Below, piece after piece: positions 43,405-51,805 of a DNA stretch of 64,000 nucleotides (positions are counted from its first letter, which is position 1; each line of letters begins with the position of its first letter). The translations under genes were made by a program, and so were the position numbers. Source of the stretch: Salinimicrobium sediminis (GTDB lineage: Bacteria > Bacteroidota > Bacteroidia > Flavobacteriales > Flavobacteriaceae); the NCBI RefSeq assembly GCF_900215295.1, contig NZ_OCMF01000002.1:62001-126000 (forward strand), in the 5' to 3' direction. The notes under the pieces were generated by a model. The model did not search any database and was not told the DNA's origin. It worked only from the letters and a program-made list of their open reading frames with translations.

Positions 43405-43431
43405 TTAAACCTTAGACCTTAAACCTTTAAA
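43405..43431 (+). repeat. Heptanucleotide repeats ending at the start codon of the CopD-like gene
   Basis: Units are TTAAACC, TTAGACC, TTAAACC and a degenerate TTTAAAA that runs into the ATG at 43432. The same seven-base word, read in another phase (AACCTTA), forms the array at 58829-58863. Confidence 0.7.
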
Positions 43432-43908
43432 ATGGATTATCTCACCCTGGCCCGTGTGCTACACGTCTTAGCTGTGGTGCTCTGGATTGGAGGCGTTGCC
43501 ATGGTGACTACGGTGATCATTCCGGCAGTGAAAAGAATGAGCTCAAAAGAGGAGCAAATGGAAACCTTTGAAAGGATCGAGGGACGTTTCTCACTTCAGG
43601 CTAAAATCACTACTGTTCTTACTGCAGTGACCGGATTCTACATGCTGCATCTTTACGGCTGGGACAGGTTGTTATACCTTCGGTTCTGGTGGATACATGC
43701 GATGATCCTCATCTGGTTGCTGTTCACTGTGATCCTTTTCATCCTGGAACCCTTCTTTTTACACAAGCTGTTCAGAAAATATGCTACTAAAGATGCGGGA
43801 AAGGCTTTTAAGATCATTCATCGTGCACATTGGGTCCTCCTTGTTTTAAGTCTCCTCACAATATTTGGTGCAGTTGCAGGAGGGCATGGCTGGTATTTTA
43901 TCAAATAA
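43432..43908 (+). CDS. CopD-like integral membrane protein
   Basis: The 158-residue product has four membrane segments, starting LTLARVLHVLAVVLWIGG. The conserved His of the first helix, the His in LRFWWIHAMILIW and others (FKIIHRAHWVLL) suggest metal or haem coordination as in the CopD/DUF2269-like families. The N-terminal R-x-L-H-V-L-A-x-V-x-W-I-G-G pattern is typical of that superfamily. Function unknown. The seven-base repeat directly upstream replaces any recognisable ribosome binding site. Confidence 0.72.
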   Translation: MDYLTLARVLHVLAVVLWIGGVAMVTTVIIPAVKRMSSKEEQMETFERIEGRFSLQAKITTVLTAVTGFYMLHLYGWDRLLYLRFWWIHAMILIWLLFTVILFILEPFFLHKLFRKYATKDAGKAFKIIHRAHWVLLVLSLLTIFGAVAGGHGWYFIK

Positions 43909-43937
43909 AGTGTTAAATTGGATCATAATATTTGCTG

Positions 43938-44417
43938 ATGATACAATACTACTATTCCGACGGACTTGAGAAGCATGGGCCATTTTCTCTGGAAGAATTA
44001 CGAGCTAAGAAACTAAAGCGGAAGACCCTCGTATGGCACCATCCGCGGGAGATCTGGATCCCTGCTGAAGAATATGCAGAATTGCAGGGTTACCTTAGCG
44101 AAGAACCGCCTCCGGTCGCATCTTCGGCCAACCACCGAAACACCTTTTCCGGAAGTTATGAAGATCGAACCCTTCCACGTACCTGGTTGGTGGAATCTAT
44201 ACTGGTAACACTGCTATGTTGTATGCCGTTTGGAATTGCGGGCATTGTTAATGCAGCCAGGGTAGAGACCCGCTACAGCTGCGGGGACTATGAAGGTGCA
44301 GTGAGAAGTTCTAAAGAAGCTGCAAAGTGGACCCAGATCGGTTTTTGGATAGCAATAGCAGGCATTGTGATATACGGTGCTTTCATGGTTTTTGCAATTG
44401 CTCTTGGTCACGATTAA
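43938..44417 (+). CDS. GYF domain and CD225/dispanin-type membrane protein
   Basis: The 159-residue product has an N-terminal GYF_2-like domain (YYYSDGLEKHGPFSLEELRA, then TLVWHHPREIWIPAEEY), a Pro/Ser linker, and a C-terminal CD225-like domain with two membrane helices. In the latter LVTLLCCMPFGIAGIVNAAR shows the intramembrane helix with Cys-Cys next to the membrane as in interferon-induced transmembrane proteins, and GDYEGAVRSSKEAAKW the connecting loop. Bacterial members are common and poorly understood. ATG 43938 is chosen over TTG 43932. The next gene overlaps its end. Confidence 0.8.
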   Translation: MIQYYYSDGLEKHGPFSLEELRAKKLKRKTLVWHHPREIWIPAEEYAELQGYLSEEPPPVASSANHRNTFSGSYEDRTLPRTWLVESILVTLLCCMPFGIAGIVNAARVETRYSCGDYEGAVRSSKEAAKWTQIGFWIAIAGIVIYGAFMVFAIALGHD

Positions 44418-44784
44418 CTCCATAAAGCAAGGGATAATAGCACTGGGATTTCTCCTGCTGTTAGTGCTTTATGCCTACTTTGATCCTGCACAGGCAGATT
44501 TCTTTCCCGCCTGTCCCTTTCATTCACTTACAGGCTTTCTTTGCCCCGGCTGTGGCTCTCAACGCGCTTTACATCACCTGCTCAACCTGCAGGTTAGTAC
44601 TGCCTATAGCTATAATCCTTTGTTGATCATATCTCTGCCTTACATTTTAACCGCTACCGTCGTTGATCATATTCCAAAACCTTCTCCTGCCTTGCTAAAA
44701 TGGCGAAAGATCTTCTTTGGAAGAAATGCTATTATTATTGTCCTGCTCATTATCATATCTTTCTGGATCTTTAGAAATCTCTGA
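44377..44784 (+). CDS. DUF2752 membrane protein
   Basis: The protein (up to 135 residues) has a central motif CPFHSLTGFLCPGCGSQRAL, the hallmark of DUF2752, with C-P-x-C-G and a C-P-F-H Cys/His set that may bind metal. Membrane helices flank it. The start is uncertain: GTG 44377 or one of the TTG codons at 44392-44404, all overlapping the GYF-CD225 gene by 14-41 bases. The tight overlap indicates translational coupling; DUF2752 genes often neighbour CD225 genes, as I recall. Confidence 0.75.
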   Translation: MLSWFLQLLLVTINSIKQGIIALGFLLLLVLYAYFDPAQADFFPACPFHSLTGFLCPGCGSQRALHHLLNLQVSTAYSYNPLLIISLPYILTATVVDHIPKPSPALLKWRKIFFGRNAIIIVLLIIISFWIFRNL

Positions 44785-44786
44785 AC

Positions 44787-45611
44787 ATGCCTCTCAAAAC
44801 TGTAATTTTTGTACTTCTTTTTTTAGCATCATCCCCCCTGAGTTTTGGGCAAAGCAGCGCCTCATCCCGGGTGAAAATTTTTGACATTGCAGCTCCCCAG
44901 CTGGATACGGTAAGGACCATCAGGATGTATCTTCCCCTGGGATATGAAAATACAGATGAAAAATACCCTGTCCTGTATATGCATGATGCCCAAAACGTTT
45001 TTGATACTGCCACTGCTTTTTCCGGCGAGTGGGAGGTCGATGAATTTTTGGACAGTCAAAAAGGGCAAAAAGTGATAGTGGTTGGAATCGATCATGGCAA
45101 TGAAAAAAGAATTGCTGAACTCACTCCGTTTCCCCATGAAAAATATGGTGGGGGAGAGGCAGCTGCATATGTGGATTTCATTAGAGAAACTCTTAAGCCT
45201 CACGTAGATGCCACCTACAGAACCCTTACTGCTGCTGAAAATACGGCTGTTATAGGGTCTTCTCTTGGAGGACTCGTTTCTTTCTATGCTGCTTTGAAAT
45301 ATCCGGAAGTGTTTGGGATGGCAGGTGTGTTTTCTCCTTCCTTCTGGTTCAGTGAAGAGATCTATGGTTTTGCTGAAGCTTCCGAGATCAGCAAAGGGGT
45401 CCGATTCTATTTTTTAGGCGGAACTTCCGAAGATGAAACCCTGGTCTCCAACATTCAAAAGATGGAGGAATTGTTGCTGAAAAAAGGCCTTTCCGAAGAA
45501 AATATTTTTGTGAAGATCGTGGAAGGCGGAGATCATAATGAAGCTTTTTGGCGCTCAGAATTTCCGGAAGCCTTTCAATGGCTTTTTTCAGAAAAAGCTA
45601 CGGGAAAATAA
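44787..45611 (+). CDS. Exported alpha/beta hydrolase esterase (enterochelin-esterase-like)
   Basis: The 274-residue product has a signal peptide (MPLKTVIFVLLFLASSPLSF) and then the esterase domain with RMYLPLGYENTDEKYPVLYM, VIVVGIDHGNEKR, the nucleophile elbow VIGSSLGGLVS (Ser about 152) and a late His in EGGDHNEAFW. This belongs to the putative esterase family that includes ferric enterobactin esterases. It starts 2 bases after DUF2752 and is paralogous to the lipoprotein esterase at 47515, with an ABC exporter between them. Confidence 0.86.
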   Translation: MPLKTVIFVLLFLASSPLSFGQSSASSRVKIFDIAAPQLDTVRTIRMYLPLGYENTDEKYPVLYMHDAQNVFDTATAFSGEWEVDEFLDSQKGQKVIVVGIDHGNEKRIAELTPFPHEKYGGGEAAAYVDFIRETLKPHVDATYRTLTAAENTAVIGSSLGGLVSFYAALKYPEVFGMAGVFSPSFWFSEEIYGFAEASEISKGVRFYFLGGTSEDETLVSNIQKMEELLLKKGLSEENIFVKIVEGGDHNEAFWRSEFPEAFQWLFSEKATGK

Positions 45612-45627
45612 TCTCTTTCAAAAATGC

Positions 45628-45635
45628 TATTTTTG
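45628..45635 (+). promoter_or_regulatory. -7 element TATTTTTG upstream of the ABC transporter gene
   Basis: Exact TAnnTTTG match about 42 bases before the TTG start at 45677. No clear -33. It suggests that the ABC transporter can be expressed apart from the upstream esterase. Confidence 0.4.
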
Positions 45636-45676
45636 AGGATGCATTTTTTTGCAGCGTAACCTAATTCCAAAAGATT

Positions 45677-47509
45677 TTGCCACGACCTCAACGATCCCTG
45701 GAACCTAACAGATATAAATTTAAGGAGAGTTTTGTCTCGCTCAAATATGTTCCTCGTTTCTTCAGGGAGATCAAAAAGGTGAATCCGGGATTATTTTATA
45801 TCAACGTGCTCTGCCGCCTTATAAATGCAATTTTACCTGTACTAATGCTGTGGGTTGGGAAACTCATCATTGATGAAGTAGTCCTGCAAATAGCTGCAGA
45901 TGTAAAAGATCTCGACAGACTCTGGACACTGGTTGCGTCGGAATTTGCTCTCGCAGTACTTTCCGATCTCCTTAGCCGGGGAATAAGCCTTAGCGATGCT
46001 CTTTTAGGGGATCAATATTCGATCGATACTTCGGTGAAGATCATCAGGAAAACATCCGAAGTTAATCTTGATGAACTGGAGGATTCAGAATTCTATGATA
46101 AGCTGGAAAGAGCGCGGCAGCAAACCACAGGAAGAGTTGGTTTAATGTCCAATGTGCTCACCCAGGCAGAGGATATCATTGTGATCGTTTCCCTGCTGGC
46201 GGGAGTGGTGGCATTTGAACCCTGGCTAATCATTCTCCTGGTTGTTTCTATTATTCCCACCATGATCAATGAGGTGAAATTTAGTGGGACCAGCTATTCT
46301 CTTGCCCGAAGCTGGACCCAGGAAAGACGTGAGCTGGATTATTTGAGATACGCAGGGGCAAGTGATGTGACTGCAAAAGAGGTTAAGCTCTTCGGACTTT
46401 CAGATTATCTTGCCTACCGGTTCAAAGGATTGTCAGATCAATATTACCACCAGAGTAAAAAGCTTGCAAAACAGCGTGCGGGATGGGGCTCCTTTTTCAA
46501 CGTTATTGGGACCTCGGCATATTACGGGGCTTACGTTCTCGTCATTTTTAGAACTGTGCTGGGGGCTTTTACCCTTGGGGATCTTACCTTTCTCTCGGGA
46601 TCTTTCAATCGCCTAAGGCAAAAGCTTCAGGGATTCTTTACCCGTTTCACTATGATCACTGAAACTGCTCTTTATCTTCAGGATTATTTTGAGTTTCTCG
46701 ACCTTTCCTATCATGCTCCAGAATCAGAAGGGGCTAAACCCCTTCCGAAGGAGATTAAAGCAGGTTTTGAATTCAGAAATGTTGGTTTTAAATATCCAAA
46801 GTCCGATAAGTGGGTGGTGAGAAACATCAACTTTAAACTTAGAGCGGGGGAAAAATTAGCTTTTGTGGGGGAAAATGGTGCGGGAAAGACCACTTTGATA
46901 AAGCTGCTCCTTCAGTTCTATGAGCCTACAGAAGGAGAGATCCTGCTGGATGGAGTTCCCATTAAACAATATAACAGAACGGCTTATCAAAAGTACTTTG
47001 GGGTGATCTTCCAGGACTTTGTGAAGTTTGAACTCACCCTTCGCGAGAACATTGCCATGGGAGAGATCACCGGGATCGCAGACCAGGACAGGATCGAAGG
47101 TGCAGCCCAAAAAAGTCTGGCAGACCAGGTGGTGAAAGATCTTCCTTTTGGTTACGATCAGCAATTGGGCAAGAGGTTTAAACAGGGTAAAGATCTTTCT
47201 GGCGGTCAGTGGCAAAAGATAGCTATTGCAAGGGCCTATATGAAAGATGCAGAAGTGCTCATTCTCGACGAGCCCACTTCGGCCCTCGATGCCCGGGCAG
47301 AAACTGAGGCTTTTGACAGGTTTATAAAACTTACCGAAGGAAAGACTGCGGTGATCATTTCTCATCGTTTTAGCACGGTGAGAATTGCCGACAGGATCAT
47401 GGTCCTTAAGGATGGAGCAGTACTGGAAATTGGAACTCATGAAGAGCTTATGCAAAACAATAAATTATACTCCGAATTATTTAATCTGCAGGCCGCAGGA
47501 TATAAGTAA
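45677..47509 (+). CDS. ABC transporter, fused permease and ATPase (exporter type)
   Basis: The 610-residue half-transporter has six membrane helices (about 35-330) and a C-terminal ATPase. Walker A is GENGAGKTTL (about 397), the Q loop VIFQDFVKF, the signature LSGGQWQK (about 510), Walker B VLILDEPTSALDA and the switch His ISHRFSTV. It starts at TTG (MPRPQRSLEPNRY). Such exporters work as homodimers and move lipids, peptides or drugs. It is followed 5 bases later by an esterase gene and preceded by a paralogous esterase, which hints at a substrate with ester bonds. Confidence 0.88.
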   Translation: MPRPQRSLEPNRYKFKESFVSLKYVPRFFREIKKVNPGLFYINVLCRLINAILPVLMLWVGKLIIDEVVLQIAADVKDLDRLWTLVASEFALAVLSDLLSRGISLSDALLGDQYSIDTSVKIIRKTSEVNLDELEDSEFYDKLERARQQTTGRVGLMSNVLTQAEDIIVIVSLLAGVVAFEPWLIILLVVSIIPTMINEVKFSGTSYSLARSWTQERRELDYLRYAGASDVTAKEVKLFGLSDYLAYRFKGLSDQYYHQSKKLAKQRAGWGSFFNVIGTSAYYGAYVLVIFRTVLGAFTLGDLTFLSGSFNRLRQKLQGFFTRFTMITETALYLQDYFEFLDLSYHAPESEGAKPLPKEIKAGFEFRNVGFKYPKSDKWVVRNINFKLRAGEKLAFVGENGAGKTTLIKLLLQFYEPTEGEILLDGVPIKQYNRTAYQKYFGVIFQDFVKFELTLRENIAMGEITGIADQDRIEGAAQKSLADQVVKDLPFGYDQQLGKRFKQGKDLSGGQWQKIAIARAYMKDAEVLILDEPTSALDARAETEAFDRFIKLTEGKTAVIISHRFSTVRIADRIMVLKDGAVLEIGTHEELMQNNKLYSELFNLQAAGYK

Positions 47510-47514
47510 TACCT

Positions 47515-48456
47515 ATGGAAAGGATCCTTTCTCTTAGCATAATTCTTTTTTGTCTTAGTTGTAAATCACCCGTTGAGAAAATTGAACCGGCTCGCTCCGG
47601 TCTTGAGGTTTCCAAAGGGACTGTTGAGCGAATTTCTAACTTTCCCTCTGAACTGGTTCCTGCGAGAAACATTGATGTATGGCTTCCGCCAGGTTATTCG
47701 AAGACGAAAAATCACAAGGTGCTTTACATGCATGACGGCCAAATGCTTTATGATGCCACGACCACCTGGAACAATCAGGAGTGGGGGGTAGACGAAATTA
47801 TGGGACAGCTTATAGAGGAAAAAGCTATTGCAGAAACAATTGTGGTCGGTATTTGGAATTCGGGCGAAAACAGGCACGCCGAATACTTTCCGCAGAAGCC
47901 CTATGAAAAGCTTTCAGCAGAAATTAGAGCCAGGTATGAAAGAGAGAACGAGAAGAAAAAGGACCTTTTTTCGAACAGTGTGTTTTCAGATGCCTACCTG
48001 CAGTTCCTGGTAACCGAGCTTAAGCCTTATATTGATCAAAAATATGGGACAGATCCTGCTAAAGAGGCTACTTTTATTGCCGGTTCCAGTATGGGTGCAC
48101 TCATCTCCTGGTATGCGGTGACAGAATATCCTGATGTCTTTGCCGGGGCGGCTGCGCTTTCAACTCACTGGCCGGGAAGTTTCGCCACAGAAGATAATCC
48201 TATTCCTGCGGAATTTTTGGCTTATCTGGACCAATATTTGCCTGCTCCGGGAGAACATAAATTTTATTTTGACTATGGAACAGAAACTTTAGACGCTGTT
48301 TATGAACCATACCAGTTACAGGTTGATTCCCTCATGAGATCAAAAGGTTATACTGCTGAGGACTGGCAAACCCTCAGGTTTGAAGGGGCAGATCATTCTG
48401 AAAGATCGTGGAAAGCCCGTCTGGAAGTACCTTTGAAATTTCTTTTAAAAAAATGA
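47515..48456 (+). CDS. Lipoprotein esterase (enterochelin-esterase-like)
   Basis: The 313-residue product has a short lipoprotein signal (MERILSLSIILFCLSC, modified Cys 16). The esterase domain reads DIWLPPGYSKTKNHKVLYMH, then the nucleophile elbow FIAGSSMGALIS and a catalytic His in EGADHSERSWK. It is clearly related to the esterase at 44787 (shared LP-GY, VLYMHD-Q and W-VDE patterns). It is likely anchored in the outer or inner membrane facing the periplasm. Co-transcribed with the ABC exporter (5-base gap). Confidence 0.85.
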   Translation: MERILSLSIILFCLSCKSPVEKIEPARSGLEVSKGTVERISNFPSELVPARNIDVWLPPGYSKTKNHKVLYMHDGQMLYDATTTWNNQEWGVDEIMGQLIEEKAIAETIVVGIWNSGENRHAEYFPQKPYEKLSAEIRARYERENEKKKDLFSNSVFSDAYLQFLVTELKPYIDQKYGTDPAKEATFIAGSSMGALISWYAVTEYPDVFAGAAALSTHWPGSFATEDNPIPAEFLAYLDQYLPAPGEHKFYFDYGTETLDAVYEPYQLQVDSLMRSKGYTAEDWQTLRFEGADHSERSWKARLEVPLKFLLKK

Positions 48457-48517
48457 CATTTTTGAGTAACATCTAATAAAAGAATGCGTCCAACAACAGG
48501 GGCAAATTCTTTTTAAG

Positions 48518-48988
48518 ATGAAGTTAGAGGAAGCCATTCAAAAACTGGATCTTTCTGCCGGCATTTCAGGTACCAGACAAGCAGTAAAGGTTAAGCAGAG
48601 ATTTAGTAATATCCTGCAGGAGGTGAAATATAAAGATCTTCCTTCGGAGCAGTTGGCTCTTGTAGAACATGAGCTTGATTCCATATTTGACGGTTTGGAT
48701 CTGGAAGAAGAAAAAGCCGCCGAATATCTAAAGGCCTGCCTGCATGATTTTCTGAAATTTCTGAGAGTGAACTTCGCTTTTTTACCCGAAGGTTATTGTG
48801 CATGGTACGGGATGAGGCTGGGACTGGTTCTTGGAACTATTTTGTTACTCGTCCTGATCATTTATACCGAATCCAATTTGAAATATTATAGTCCCCTGGG
48901 AGGGCTTCTTCTTGGAGTGATGGTGGGTTCTGTTTGTGACAGGAGAAAGAAGGCCCGGGGTAGAGCACTTCTTACCCGTATGGTGTAA
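48518..48988 (+). CDS. Hypothetical membrane protein with helical N-terminal domain
   Basis: The 156-residue product has a soluble helical N-terminal part (about 1-95) with charged residues and DSIFDGLDLEEEKAAEYL. Two hydrophobic segments follow (about 103-118 and 126-142: SPLGGLLLGVMVGSVC), then a basic tail RRKKARGRALLTR. No family recognised. A CATTTTTG near-match to the -7 element lies upstream around 48460. Confidence 0.65.
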   Translation: MKLEEAIQKLDLSAGISGTRQAVKVKQRFSNILQEVKYKDLPSEQLALVEHELDSIFDGLDLEEEKAAEYLKACLHDFLKFLRVNFAFLPEGYCAWYGMRLGLVLGTILLLVLIIYTESNLKYYSPLGGLLLGVMVGSVCDRRKKARGRALLTRMV

Positions 48989-49000
48989 TTTGATTAAAAA

Positions 49001-49540
49001 ATGGCATTTTCAAAGGCACTTTACTTTGCAGCTCTGGTTCCCTCGCAGGCGGTAAAAGAGGAAGTAAGAAATTTGAAACTGGAGATCAGGGAGAGAGTCG
49101 GTGCGGCTCATGCCCTTAAGCTTCCTGCACATATTACTTTGATTCCACCTGTTTGGATTCAAAACGAAAAGGAACCATCACTTGTTGATGCTATAAGAGG
49201 AGTGACTGAAAAACAGCTGTGTTTCCCGGTTAAGCTCCAGGGTTTTGGGCGATTTGACCAACGGGTGATCTTTCTTAATGTTGTAGATCCTGAACCGGTG
49301 AAAGTACTGCATCACCAAATAATAGAAGCTTTAAAAGGAATTCTTGTTCTGAACGAAGGAAAAGAATTACACCCGCACATGACTCTTGCAACCCGGGATC
49401 TTCCCCGGGAACGATTCATGGAGACCTGGGAAATTTTCAAGGAAAGGAAGACTCACCTTAGTTTTGAAGCTAAAGCCATCACTATATTTAAACATAATGG
49501 AAAGACCTGGGATGTACTGGAGGAGTTAAACTTTCGGTAA
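49001..49540 (+). CDS. 2'-5' RNA ligase family (2H phosphoesterase) protein
   Basis: The 179-residue product has the two H-x-T-L motifs of the 2H superfamily: HITLIPPV (about 46) and HMTLATR (about 126). Members act as cyclic phosphodiesterases or tRNA 2'-5' ligases (ThpR/LigT). The length is typical. It follows the hypothetical membrane protein by 12 bases and may be co-transcribed. The substrate is unknown. Confidence 0.86.
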   Translation: MAFSKALYFAALVPSQAVKEEVRNLKLEIRERVGAAHALKLPAHITLIPPVWIQNEKEPSLVDAIRGVTEKQLCFPVKLQGFGRFDQRVIFLNVVDPEPVKVLHHQIIEALKGILVLNEGKELHPHMTLATRDLPRERFMETWEIFKERKTHLSFEAKAITIFKHNGKTWDVLEELNFR

Positions 49541-49780
49541 ACCCGGCATTCATCTTTTTAAACTGAGGTTTCAGTGCCTAAGGAATTTATGCCCTATAAG
49601 TTTCAATTGTCCGCTGATCATACAAAAATTATTGTGTTGTTGACTTTGCAACAGAAACTGACTCCCTCTTCTATAGCTTTAGTTGTAATAGTTTGATTTT
49701 TATCTTCGAAACATGGCGTTTAAGCCGTTCAATCTGGGAGAATTTAATAAATTAGGGAAGCAAAAATTCAATAATAAAGC

Positions 49781-51757
49781 ATGCATTTTCCCTTACTCCA
49801 GGACATCGTGGTATTGCTGGTTTTTTCGGTAGCGGTTGTACTTCTATTACAACGGCTGCGGCTGCCTTCGGTTCTTGGTTTCCTGCTTACAGGAATTATT
49901 ATTGGTCCTTTCGGACTCAGCTTTATAGAAAATCCTCAACAGATCGAGATACTTTCAGAAATAGGAGTTATCCTGCTCATGTTCGTAATTGGAATGGAAC
50001 TTTCAATAAAGCAACTGGCCTCCATGAAAAAAACAGTTTTTCTCGGAGGTTTTATGCAGGTTGGATTAAGTATTGTAGTTACGGCCATTATTTTTTATGT
50101 GTTCGGATTTCCCTGGAACGAAGCTGTATTCATAGGTTTTCTTTTCTCCCTGTCCAGTACAGCAATTGTCCTCAAAATTCTTTATGATCGCAATGAACTT
50201 ACCGCTCCACAGGGAAGAATGGCGTTGGGAATTCTAATTTTTCAGGATCTTATTGTGGTTCCCATGATGTTGGTCACTCCCATAATGGCAGGAAATTCAG
50301 CAAATGTCTTTAATGAGGTGTTGTTCTTAATTTTGAAGAGTGCCCTTGTCCTGGTACTCACTTATATAGGTGCAAAATACATCGTTCCGCGGGTGATGTA
50401 TCTTATTGCAAAAACCAAGAGCAAAGAATTATTTCTACTGGCTACTATCACGCTTTGTTTTACGGTGGCCCTTTTAACTGCCTCTGCAGGACTTTCACTT
50501 GCTTTTGGAGCTTTTCTTGCGGGACTCATCATTTCTGAATCAGACTTTAGCCACCAGGCCACCAGTACGATTTTACCTTTTAGGGAGTTATTTATCAGTT
50601 TCTTTTTTATCTCTATCGGGATGCTCCTGGATCTGGACTTTTTCCTGAAAAATACCTGGGTAATAATTTTCATGGTGCTAATTGTTTTTATTTTAAAAGG
50701 AGGCCTGGTCTCTTTAACTGCCCTAGCTTTGAATTATCCTATGAGGACTGTGCTGTTAACAGGAATGGCCTTGTTTCAGGTGGGGGAATTTGCATTTATC
50801 CTATCCCGTATTGGAATTGAGAATGGACTTTTATCACCTCAAATGAATCAGTACTTTCTTTCGGTTTCTGTATTCACGATGTTGCTTACTCCGTTTGTTT
50901 TTATGTTATCTGGCAGGACAACCAATTACATCTTAAGAAAGGTAGCGCCGGGATCTGCAGATTTAAGAACAGACAGGGATGTCAAACTGGCCTATGGACA
51001 AGATGGTCCCCAGGATCACCTGCTTATCATTGGTTATGGTATCAATGGAGCCAATCTTGCAAAAGCTGCAAAATATGCCGACATTCCTTACATGATCCTG
51101 GAACTCAACCCACAGATCGTTAGGGAACAAAAGGCCAGAGGAGAACCTATTATTTATGGGGATGCGGTACAGGAGCACATGCTGGAGTCGTTGAATGTGA
51201 AGAAGGCAAGGGTGGTTGTAATTGCTATTTCAGATCCTCGTGCAACAAAGACCATAGTGTCAAATATTCGCCATATTTCTCCCTCTGTGCATATCGTGGT
51301 AAGAACCAGGTATGTAAAGGAAATCGAAATGCTGCTGGCACTGGGAGCCGATGAAGTGATCCCGGAAGAATTCGAGACCTCTATTGAAATATTTTCAAGG
51401 GTACTAACAAATTTTTTGGTGCCCATTGATGAACTTGAAAATTTAATAGACTCGGTGAGAGCCGATAATTACCAGGTCTTCCAGTCTCATAAGCGCCTGC
51501 AAACCTTTAATTCCTCAACGATTCCCGATTTCAAGATCAGCTGTGTGAGAGTAATGGCAGAAACCGGACCCGTCGTGGGAAAAACTATTGAGGAAGTAGA
51601 TGTAAGAAAGAATTATGGAGTCAATGTCCTTGCTGTTTCACGCAAGGGAGAAATGATCAAGACAGTTTTTCCCAGTGTGAAACTTCTTAGAAACGATTTG
51701 GTATTTGTTAGCGGAGATCAGGAGCATATTGATTCCTTTTATAAAGCAGTGACATAA
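49781..51757 (+). CDS. CPA2-family cation:proton antiporter with TrkA-N and TrkA-C domains
   Basis: The 658-residue protein has about 12 membrane helices (1-380) with the CPA2 patterns LRLPSVLGFLLTGIIIGPFG and GAFLAGLIISESDF, an RCK/TrkA-N domain (about 410-540: LLIIGYGINGANLAKAAKYA binding NAD, then ELNPQIV) and a TrkA-C domain (about 570-655). This is the KefB/KefC or YbaL architecture, exchanging K+ or Na+ for H+ under nucleotide control. The 240-base spacer upstream has a TATCTTCG near-match at about 49702 but no other feature. Confidence 0.9.
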   Translation: MHFPLLQDIVVLLVFSVAVVLLLQRLRLPSVLGFLLTGIIIGPFGLSFIENPQQIEILSEIGVILLMFVIGMELSIKQLASMKKTVFLGGFMQVGLSIVVTAIIFYVFGFPWNEAVFIGFLFSLSSTAIVLKILYDRNELTAPQGRMALGILIFQDLIVVPMMLVTPIMAGNSANVFNEVLFLILKSALVLVLTYIGAKYIVPRVMYLIAKTKSKELFLLATITLCFTVALLTASAGLSLAFGAFLAGLIISESDFSHQATSTILPFRELFISFFFISIGMLLDLDFFLKNTWVIIFMVLIVFILKGGLVSLTALALNYPMRTVLLTGMALFQVGEFAFILSRIGIENGLLSPQMNQYFLSVSVFTMLLTPFVFMLSGRTTNYILRKVAPGSADLRTDRDVKLAYGQDGPQDHLLIIGYGINGANLAKAAKYADIPYMILELNPQIVREQKARGEPIIYGDAVQEHMLESLNVKKARVVVIAISDPRATKTIVSNIRHISPSVHIVVRTRYVKEIEMLLALGADEVIPEEFETSIEIFSRVLTNFLVPIDELENLIDSVRADNYQVFQSHKRLQTFNSSTIPDFKISCVRVMAETGPVVGKTIEEVDVRKNYGVNVLAVSRKGEMIKTVFPSVKLLRNDLVFVSGDQEHIDSFYKAVT

Positions 51758-51790
51758 AAAAAGGCCCTCAATTTCCCGAGAGCCCTTTTT
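51756..51790. terminator. Bidirectional terminator between antiporter and multicopper oxidase genes
   Basis: An A7 tract, AAGGCCCTC, a loop, GAGAGCCCTT and a T tract form an imperfect stem. It begins at the antiporter stop codon and lies before the stop of the convergent multicopper oxidase gene. Confidence 0.7.
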
Positions 51791-51805
51791 CAAAATCTCT
51801 AAACA

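Noticed and set aside
49713-49832. Possible 39-residue leader peptide (starts MAFKPFNLGEFNKLG) overlapping the antiporter start
   Set aside because: Frame ends inside the antiporter gene, composition is not distinctive, and no attenuator structure was seen.
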